Shown: one piece after another, positions 57,268-64,000 of the stretch | How positions within the stretch are numbered: the first letter of the stretch is position 1 | Layout: each line of letters opens with the position of its first letter | Origin: Silurus meridionalis | Lineage: Eukaryota > Chordata > Actinopteri > Siluriformes > Siluridae | NCBI RefSeq assembly: GCF_014805685.1 | Contig: NC_060906.1 | Location: 5,013,653-5,077,652 of the forward strand | DNA length: 64,000 nucleotides | Direction: 5' to 3' | Position numbers and translations under genes: made by a program | Notes under the pieces: generated by a model | What the model saw: the letters and a program-made list of their open reading frames with translations, nothing else | What the model was told of the DNA's origin: nothing | Databases searched by the model: none

Positions 57268-58560
57268 ACAGCCGACGGAGGAGCTCTGGGGCGAGACGTC
57301 GCCATCGGAGGAGCTCTGGGGCGAGACGTCGCCATCGGAGGAGCTCGGAGGCGAGACGTCACCCTCGGAGTAGCTCGGGAGCGAGACGTCGCCTTCAGGG
57401 GAGCTCTGGGGCGAGACGTCGCCTTCAGGGGAGCTTTGGGGTGAGACGTCGCCGACAGAGGAGCTCGGGGGCGAGACGTCACCAAAGGAGGAGCTCTGGG
57501 GCGAGACGTCGCCAAAGGAGGAGCTCTGAAGCGAGACGTCGCCAACGGGGAAGCTCAGGAGAGAGACGTCGCCATCGGAGGAGCTCAGAGGTATGACGTC
57601 GCCATAGGATGAGTCGTGGGTTGCCATGCCACCGTGACAGGCGGATGGAGGTGATATGGCCTCCTTCTTGCGACCGGGCGGCGGCGCAACAGCCCTTTTG
57701 CGGCCGGGCGGCGGCACGATGACCCTCTTGTGACCGGGCAGCGGCACAGAATCCTTCTGGCGGCCAGGCGGCAGCACGATGTCTCTTTTGCGGCCTTGGG
57801 GCTGCACTGTGTGCTCTGTCCTGGAGATCCGGGAGCGGAACCAAGCTCACCTGGAGACCTTGGAGCGGAGAGGGGCTCTCGGGGACGCTGTGGAGAGGAG
57901 AGGAGCTCTCGGGGACGCTGTGGAGAGGAGAGGAGCTCTCGGGGACGCTGTGCAGCGGAGAGGAGCTCTCGGGGACGCTGTGCAGCGGAGAGGAGCTCTC
58001 GGGGACGCTGTGCAGCGGAGAGGAGCTCTCGGGGACTCTCTGGGATGGAGAGGAGCTTTCTGTGGAGACGGAGCGGAGCTGAGCTCTCCTGGAGGTCCTG
58101 GAGCGGAGCTGAGCTCTCACGGAGGTCTTGGAGCGGAGCTGAGCTCTCACGGTGGTCCTGGGGCGGAGCTGAGCTCTCACGGAGGTCTTAGGGCGGAGCT
58201 GAGCTCTCACGGAGGTCCTGGGCGGAGCTGAGCTTACCGGGATGTTCTGGGACAGAGAGGAGCTCACCAGGAGGTCCTGGGGCGGAGCTGCCCTCACCTG
58301 GAGGCCCTGGGGCAGAGCTGTGCTCTCTTGGAGGTCCTGGAGCAGGCTAAGGATCTCCTGGAGGCCCTGGGGCGGAGTGGAGCCATCCTGAAGGTCCTGG
58401 AGCAGGGCGGAGATCTCCTGGAGGTCCTGGGGTGAAGCGGAGCCATCTTGAATGGCCTGGTGCAGGGTCTGGAGCAGGGTGGAAATCCCCCGGCGGTCCT
58501 GGGGCAGAGCGGAGCTCTCTGGGAAACGCTGGTGCGGAACGGAGCTCTCAGTAGCAGGAG
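57268..58560 (-). repeat. 30-bp tandem repeats following gag
   Basis: Three families of mostly 30-bp units follow each other: gcgagacgtcgccatcggag (57290-57600), gaggagctctcggggacgct (57850-58030) and ggagcggagctgagctctca (58070-58230). Less regular units reach 58560. All have a 10-codon period in every frame (for example DGDVSPQSSS or HSVPESSSPL on the minus strand), so long frames exist on both strands. Only the minus strand continues from gag. Confidence 0.8.
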
Positions 58561-59010
58561 AGAGATGGTGGAGATGTCCGCGGTGACCATCCCTAGTTCC
58601 CTGGTGAGAAGCTGGATAAACCGGGTGCACGAGCTGAATTCGCCACCAGACGCGCTCCACAACTCATTGGCCAGAGAGAGGGATTCTCCAGACAGTAGAG
58701 AAATGTGGAGCGCGATCTTGTCTGCTTCAGTGGGGTAAGAGGATAAATCAAAGTCTATGTATTCACCGATGTTCCGTATAAATCTCCCCCACTCAGCCAC
58801 CTTGCCGGAAAAGCGAGCCGGGAATTCCATCCTACCCTCCGGGGGGCGTGGCGCCGCCGCGCGTGCCTTTTTCCGAGCCGGCAAGGATAAATCGGCAGTG
58901 TGCTTCCGGGGTTTTCCAGAGGCGGAGCACGGCCGTCGTTTCATCGTGGCACAGCAAATCCTCCACCCGAGGTTTGGATCGCACCGGGACCACGGCAGCA
59001 ACCCGATCAT
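58294..59010 (-). pseudogene. Gag-like protein of the gypsy-like element
   Basis: After a basic N-terminus (KPRKHTADLSLPARKKARAA, a possible nuclear signal) comes a capsid-like segment: MEFPARFSGKVAEWGRFIRN, YPTEADKIALHISLLSGESL and FIQLLTREL. The helical pattern and position match the Ty3/gypsy gag (Retrotrans_gag) core. A Met at about 58944 (MKRRPCSASGKP) is the likelier start, because the sequence before it is leader-like. The frame then runs into the 30-bp repeats, where its reading has no known domain. No CCHC knuckle was found. Confidence 0.6.
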
Positions 59011-59200
59011 TTTTATTTATTTATTTATTTATTTTTCGTTATATCCTTTTCAGGAGATTCGTTATTTCAGGTCCGAATAAAACGGCAAACAGATAATCCA
59101 AACATTCAACGGCACATAAAGTCCAACACATACAATAACGAATGGGGATTGGGAGTGAATGAGGAGCTTATATAGAAGCAGGGTGGCATAGCACACTTTT

Positions 59201-59738
59201 ATCAGGAACTGTTAACATTTATATTTAGATAATGCATTTTCAGCTGTGAGTCCCAAAAGCTGTGGTCGAAGGCTATCAGGTTAAAACCTTGATGCCATAC
59301 AAATCCAGAAAGAGACTAGCACCCCCTATCTCTCAGAACTTACCTCACCCTGCACTGCACTAGGCTCCCTCTAATCCTCAACCACTGCTCAACTGGTCCC
59401 ACCAACTCTCAGGGTAAAAACATGCTTCCAGACTTTGCTCTGTTCTGGCATTCAGGTGGTTGAATGAACTTTCATTTGATGTCAATACAGCTGAGTCTTG
59501 TGTCTTTCAGAATAGCTGCTCATTGTCAGGGAAAGGAAACAGAGTTATTTTTAAAGATGCTTACCTGTACAGGGTAAGGACTGTGTGTAGATGTTGTTCT
59601 AATGTGTACAAGTTCCTCAGTTGTCTTCTCAAAATGCTCTATTACCAAAAAGAAACAAAACACAGATATGTTTAATTCCTCAGTGACTTAAACTGTTACT
59701 CTTTACTAAAAATCTGAATCTGTAATTTTTGTATATTA
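59201..59738 (+). mobile_element. LINE C-terminal fragment and spacer
   Basis: At about 59420-59510 the plus strand reads DFALFWHSGG then MNELSFDVNTAESCVFQ, resembling the C-terminal motif after RT in fish LINEs (FSVLAPRWWNELPLDVRTAES in consensus style). Earlier sequence (cctcaccctgcactgcacta) is likely the same element. The rest up to the transposon at 59739 is unassigned. Confidence 0.5.
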
Positions 59739-60140
59739 CAGTTTTTCTCAAGTGCTAAAACACAAAAGCCAATCCTCTAAACCAAATGACCAGTTGTCTA
59801 AACACATTTACTAAATCTAGCCATCATTTTCCAATATCATAAACACATTTCACATGAAGACACAATTCACAAAACACAATCCTCCGTTCTCATAAATCTT
59901 AACACATTTTTTTTGCTAAAACACAAGTTGCAAAAGAACTCTGCTCATATTCTCAAATGAAAGCTCATGTGATGCAAAATGCTTGCCACAGTCAGCAATA
60001 TTTGAACACAATGAACACACCTGGCGTCATTCATTACACACAACAACTCAAAATTGAAGACACTTGTTGCTAATGCTGTGACCACATGTACAAATGCAAG
60101 TTCAGAGTGCACAGTTTGCTGAAGATTCCAAACAAACACA

Positions 60141-61728
60141 ATGGATGAAGGCAGAGTCAGGGGAAGAGGAATTCAAATCAGAGGAGGGAGAAGAGCTGGC
60201 CATGGAAGAAGAGGAGCAGGCCAATGAGGAAGAGGAGTTCAAATCAGTGGAGGAAGAGGAGCAGGCCAATGAGGAAGAGGAGTTCAAATCAGAGGAGGAA
60301 GAGGAGCAGGCCAACGAGGAAGAGGAGTTCAAATCAGAGGAGGAAGAGGAGCAGGCCACCGAGGAAGAGGAGTTCAAATCAGAGGAGGAAGAGGAGCAGG
60401 CCAACAAGGGAGAGGAGAAGGTCCAGGAGGGAGAGCAAGACAACCTCGCACCATCATTACGGACGAGATGCGAGCAACAGTCATTGACCATGTCATTGTC
60501 CATGGCATGACAATGGCTGAAGCAGGACAACGAGTCCGTCCAAACCTGAGTAGGTTCACTGTGGCCACCATTATCAGGGCATTCAGACAACTAACAGGTA
60601 TTGTACTGTATTGCTTTCTTTGTCACAATACAATTTTACAAGCCTGTGATAGTAGTCTATTGGTTTCAAATCAGTTGTTACTGTATTGTAAAACTGACAA
60701 CACATGTTTCTTTCTTTAGAGTTGAAAGAATGGCACATAGAGGTGGGAGGGTTGCCATATTTACAGCGGCACAAGAAACCCTCATTGTGGATATGGCTCG
60801 TGAGAACAACCTCATCAGACTCCGGGAGATCAGAGACAAAGTCATTGCCGATAATGTCAACTTTGAGGGTTCCCTTTGAGCGCAATTCTGCGCGACACAA
60901 AGACCTACGTTACGAGAATGTGCAAGTAAGTATACATTCATGTTCACAGTACAGTTAGTGGACATACTGTGTTGCTCAGTGGCCTACATTACTTCTGGAC
61001 AATACTGTGCTACCTGATTGACTGTTGTTCTGAACACCTGTGCACTTTCACATTTTCACAGAGGATATTACAGTCGGACACGATGGCCAGACCTCATGAG
61101 TACCTCTTCCTGGATGAGGCTGGCTTCAACCTGCAGAAACGAATGAAAAGAGGCCGTAACATCATTGGCCAAAGAGCCATCACTGAGGTTCCTGGCCAAC
61201 AGGGGGGTAATATTACTCTTTAAACGGCCATGGGTTTCGAGGGGCTTGTCCACCAGCATGCTGTCCTGGTCTTACAACACCCAACGTCTCCTCACCTTCC
61301 TAGAGGAGCTAAAAGACATCCTCCTGGACCACCAACAACACCATCCTGGGCCCGCACATCAAATTTATGTGATCATTTGGGACAATGTATGCATCCACAA
61401 AACAAACTAAATCAGAGAGTGGTTCACCACCAACAGTAACCACTTTTTAAACGTCTGTCTGCCACCCTACTCCCCTTTCCTGAACCCTATAGAGGAGTTC
61501 TTCTCTTCATAGAGATGGAAGGTTTATGACAGACAACCATACACTAGAGAGAACCTCCTAAGGGCAATGGAGCTGGCCTGTGTTGACATCCCAGTGGAGG
61601 CCTTCCAAGGATGGATTCCCTATTCCAGGGCATTTTTCCCGCGGTGCCTGGCAAGAGACAATATAGCCTGCGATGTGGATGAGGTGATGTGGCCCGATGC
61701 AGCTCAGCGACATGTTGCCGCACAGTGA
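60141..61728 (+). pseudogene. DDE transposase with two introns, DD36E spacing, disabled
   Basis: The ATG at 60141 opens an Arg-Gly-rich N-terminus with a 15-residue repeat. A helix-turn-helix region follows (DEMRATVIDHVIVHGMTMAE, LSRFTVATIIRAF). Introns appear at 60598-60719 and 60926-61061 with GT-AG borders. The catalytic part has YLFLDEAGFNL (first Asp), YVIIWDNVCIHKTN (second Asp) and YSPFLNPIEEFF (Glu), with 36 residues between the second Asp and Glu. It ends PDAAQRHVAAQ at the TGA of 61726. Stops in the RG repeat, a deletion with frameshift after NVNFEG (about 60871), a stop after GNITL, a frameshift near 61270 and stops at 61409 and 61509 disable it. The fold is DDE_3/IS630-Tc1-mariner. 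Confidence 0.85.
60180..60415 (+). repeat. 45-bp in-frame repeat (RG-rich transposase N-terminus)
   Basis: About five copies of a 45-bp unit (ggaagaggagttcaaatcag and following) encode GRGVQIRGGRGAGQ-like 15-residue repeats in the transposase frame. Two copies contain a TGA where others have CGA or AGG-type codons. Confidence 0.85.
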
Positions 61729-62228
61729 GTGTGGTGTGTGTGTGTGTGGTGTGAACAAAGTAAATAAAAAAAACTTCACACCCTGATCATGTTTTCAAGA
61801 GTACTGTTGTGTGCAATAGATTCTGTTTTTGCATTGAGTTGTGTTATAGTAGTGTACATGCAGAATTTACTATAGATTTATACTCTTCATATGAAACTCT
61901 CAAATCTAAATGCCTAATCCTCTGCAGAGATCTAAGAACATCCATTACTGTAAAGTTTCAAAAATATGCATTGGCAGTTATGAAACAAAGAACCTTTTCA
62001 CAAATTGAGCATTGTGTTTTCAATTGTTTTGCTGTAGTGTGTAATGATGTGTATAGTGTTTACATTTTTGAAAGCTTCGAGCTGCTCTTTTGGTGTGAAA
62101 GTTTGAGTTTTGAAGTGAGAAGGTGTGGTTGTGTTTATGTAGCTTTAGAAAAGGGTGTTGTGTTTAGACATTGGGGAACATGGAGGAAACGTTTGTGAAA
62201 TGTGTTTTAGCATTTGAGAAAAACTGTA

Positions 62229-62439
62229 AACAGAAAGAAATAATTAATGTAATCAGTGATTCAATGTATGAACATTTAATTATCACCCACCTGATGATGT
62301 ACCTCGTAAATCGTCATACCTAAAAAGAGAATCAGTGTCAACTACAATTAATGGTTTAAGGTTTTTTTAGCAGGTGTGTCATGACCTGAGCATCTTTAAC
62401 AAACAAGTGTTTATTTCAGATTGTTTAATGAATAACAGA
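62229..62439. other. Unassigned spacer
   Basis: Nothing identified between the two transposons. Confidence 0.4.
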
Positions 62440-62892
62440 TCAGCACTGGTATACTCTGTATGTTCGTGGACACCTTAGTATAAGCTTTTTATGTGCTTTC
62501 TAAACATTCCATCCCATATTTACTCTCCATTTGCTGTTTTAATAAGCTCCATTCTTCAGGGAAGATGTTCTACTAGATTTGTGTGCTTGTGGAGATTTAT
62601 GCTTGTTCAGGGTGTTGGTAAATTCAGGTACTGATATACGTGAGGTGAGAAAGCCTGGGGTGCAGTCAGCATTTTAATTCATTCCAAAGGTGTTCAATAG
62701 GATTGAGCATCAGAGCTCTATAGCAGGAGATCTTCCCCTCTAACCCATGTAAAACATGTCTTCATGAAGCTGGCTTTGTACACAGGGGCATTATTATGCT
62801 GGAACAGGTTTGGGTTTACTAGTTCAAGTGAAGGAAATTTTTCATTTCACTGCATCCAGATTAATCCTTTATAACTGTATGCCTCCAAATTT
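62440..62892. mobile_element. Decayed Tc1/mariner-like fragment
   Basis: ttcattccaaaggtgttcaa, taggattgagcatcagagct, catgtcttcatgaagctggc and gctggaacaggtttgggttt, in this order, match a common fish DNA transposon (the minus strand of its transposase region). Frames are broken and the ends are not clear. Confidence 0.55.
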
Positions 62893-63520
62893 GTGCTAAA
62901 CTTTGTGCTCTGTACACATCTTGTGTGTCTGTACTTGCCGGAGTTGTTGTTTTATTTGTCGCCGGAGATTTCAACCATGCAAATCTCAGGACTGTACTTC
63001 CTAAATTTTATCAGAATAAGGACTTTGCAACTAGAGGAGAAAACATGCTGGATGTTGTTTACAAAAACATCTGGGGCGCATACCAGGCGAAGCCCCGCCC
63101 CCACCTCTGGTACTCAGATCACATCTCTGTTATGCTGATCCCAGCATACAGACCACTCAGCAGGCATTCAAGACCAGATCAAAAGCAGGTGAGAACATGG
63201 CCACCAGGATCCATGCCTGCTCTCCAGGACTGCTTTGAATGCACTGATCATCGATGGATTCTCCGTGGAGATGGTCAAGAACACCAAATTCCTTGGTGTT
63301 CATCTGGCGAATAACCTTATCTTGTCACTCAACACCAGCTCCATCGCCAAGAAAGCCCAGCAGCATCTCTACTTCCTGAGAAGGCTGAGGAAAGCTCATC
63401 TCCCTCCCCCCATCATTTCGTATCACAAGACCCTACAGAGGATAGTGAGGACTGCTGAGAAGATCATCCGAGTCTCTCTCTCCTCTATCATGGACATTTA
63501 CACCACACCATGTAGTAAAT
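62893..63520 (+). mobile_element. L2/CR1-like LINE with internal deletions
   Basis: The endonuclease end is present ([58 protein letters not shown] and SDH are active-site motifs). At about 63235 it jumps to the RT C-terminus ([35 protein letters not shown]). After ISYHKTLQRIVRTAEKI about 30 residues are also missing relative to the family. The RT catalytic core is absent. Confidence 0.85.
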
Positions 63521-63625
63521 AACACTAATGTAGCAAATAACTCTAATGTAGCAAATAACACTAATGTAGTAAATAACACTGATGTAGTAAATAACACTGA
63601 TGTAGTAAATAACGCTAATGTAGTA
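63512..63625. repeat. 18-bp tandem repeat
   Basis: Six copies of taaataacactaatgtag-like units, following the LINE fragment. Confidence 0.85.
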
Positions 63626-64000
63626 CCGTATTTTTCGGACTATAAACCGCTACTTTTTTCCCACGTTTTGAACCCTGTGGCTTAAAAAACGAAGTGGCTA
63701 ATTTATGAATTTTTCTTGGGTTTTTCCCGGTTTCACAAACTTCAAGCCAAAAAACTGAACCCCATAACATTAGACCAATGAAATTTCCGAACGGAAACGG
63801 AAAAAAAAAAGCGCACCTCACCTGTGTTCTGAGCTGCACGGCTTCGGGATAAAAAACTTTCATCGGGTGATTTTTAAATGCACGACGATGCCAAAAGATA
63901 AACTCCCGAGAGAAATAGTTGTGAAAGGAAAGAGAAAGACAGCGAACAATGACTTCCTTGGTAGGCTACTGTTTAGATACAAGCCGTTGTAACGCGTTGG
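63626..64000 (+). mobile_element. Pogo/Tigger-like DNA transposon, left end
   Basis: ccgtatttttcggactataa (then accgc) resembles the terminal inverted repeat of a dispersed vertebrate pogo-type element. At about 63890 a short frame opens MPKDKLPREIVVKGKRKTAN and stops at GRLLFRYKPL before the right edge. The element runs out of the window, so its transposase cannot be checked. Confidence 0.45.

Larger units (their letters stand above)
56960..59200 (-). mobile_element. Gypsy-like gag-only element, minus strand
   Basis: The strings ccgaatgaaacggcaaacaa (57227) and ccgaataaaacggcaaacag (59074) are diverged copies of a terminal sequence, consistent with LTRs at both ends. Between them, on the minus strand, lie a gag-like frame (58294-59010) and a 30-bp coding-style repeat. 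No protease, RT or integrase is seen, so it would depend on another element. A GA/CA-rich stretch at 57050-57115 lies in the left terminal part. Confidence 0.5.
59739..62226 (+). mobile_element. Tc1/mariner element with both ends
   Basis: Left end cagtttttctcaagtgctaa (then aacac) and right end gtgttttagcatttgagaaa (then aactg) form an inverted repeat of about 25 bp with one mismatch. TA dinucleotides flank both (59737-59738 and 62227-62228), the target duplication of the superfamily. At 2,488 bp it is about twice a usual Tc1, because the transposase gene has introns and long 5' and 3' non-coding arms. Confidence 0.9.

Noticed and set aside
57730..58231. Plus-strand frames rich in Arg, Glu and Gly over the 30-bp repeats
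   Set aside because: The repeat period of 10 codons keeps all frames open; the neighbouring gag is on the minus strand.
60102..60590. Serine-rich minus-strand frame of 162 codons
   Set aside because: It is the complement of the RG-repeat of the transposase; the plus strand explains the sequence.

Overview
The window is non-coding-rich genomic DNA from a ray-finned (teleost) fish. I infer this from fish-type Tc1 elements with spliceosomal-era decay, BEL/Pao and Ty3/gypsy LTR elements, RTE- and L2/CR1-like LINEs carrying the fish (gattt)n tail, long dinucleotide microsatellites, a eukaryotic tRNA-Ser and U6 snRNA copy, and a multi-exon minus-strand gene whose exons spell a FIIND-CARD module of the NLRP1 type. 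The species cannot be read from the sequence; a catfish-like genome is possible but unproven.

Layout. 1-1365 is a ~20-bp satellite that breaks into a gene exon (copy 1 of a pair; copy 2 at 42814). 2130-8696 holds LINE pieces, a minus-strand cysteine-rich gene (3304-3952), nested hAT elements with a BED/hAT transposase relic and a U6 pseudogene, and a Tc1 fragment. 8697-38862 is dominated by a ~32-bp minisatellite in five arrays (about 12 kb in all). It is interleaved with a ~450-bp unit (five tandem copies plus two dispersed), a ~140-bp GC-rich repeat carrying TGACGTCA palindromes, and a 2.1-kb module with inverted ends and a BED zinc-finger reading frame. The same order of these parts occurs twice, so they look like one composite repeat. 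A 5'-truncated BEL/Pao retrotransposon (29524-35228) sits inside the minisatellite.

38915-39014 is an assembly gap, followed by 2,054 bp of pure (TC)n. 41141-41388 holds a broken and a probably intact tRNA-Ser. 42814-45880 carries the second copy of the duplicated exon, gypsy pieces and a Tc1-like fragment. 45947-48599 (minus) is the clearest gene: seven exons with consistent phases encode the end of ZU5, UPA and CARD. Upstream exons, where NACHT/LRR would lie, are not visible.

48845-64000 is again mobile DNA: a Tc1 fragment folded into an inverted duplication, a palindromic MITE, a long fish interspersed repeat with recent tandem duplication, a gypsy-like gag followed by 30-bp coding repeats, a complete-ended Tc1/mariner element with a two-intron DD36E-spaced transposase pseudogene, an internally deleted LINE, and a pogo-like transposon start at the right edge.

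How the parts relate: no pathway or operon-like logic exists here. The only host-defence link is the FIIND-CARD gene, an inflammasome-type sensor end. The rest is a repeat-driven region in which duplication, nested insertion and possibly uneven assembly polishing explain most structure.
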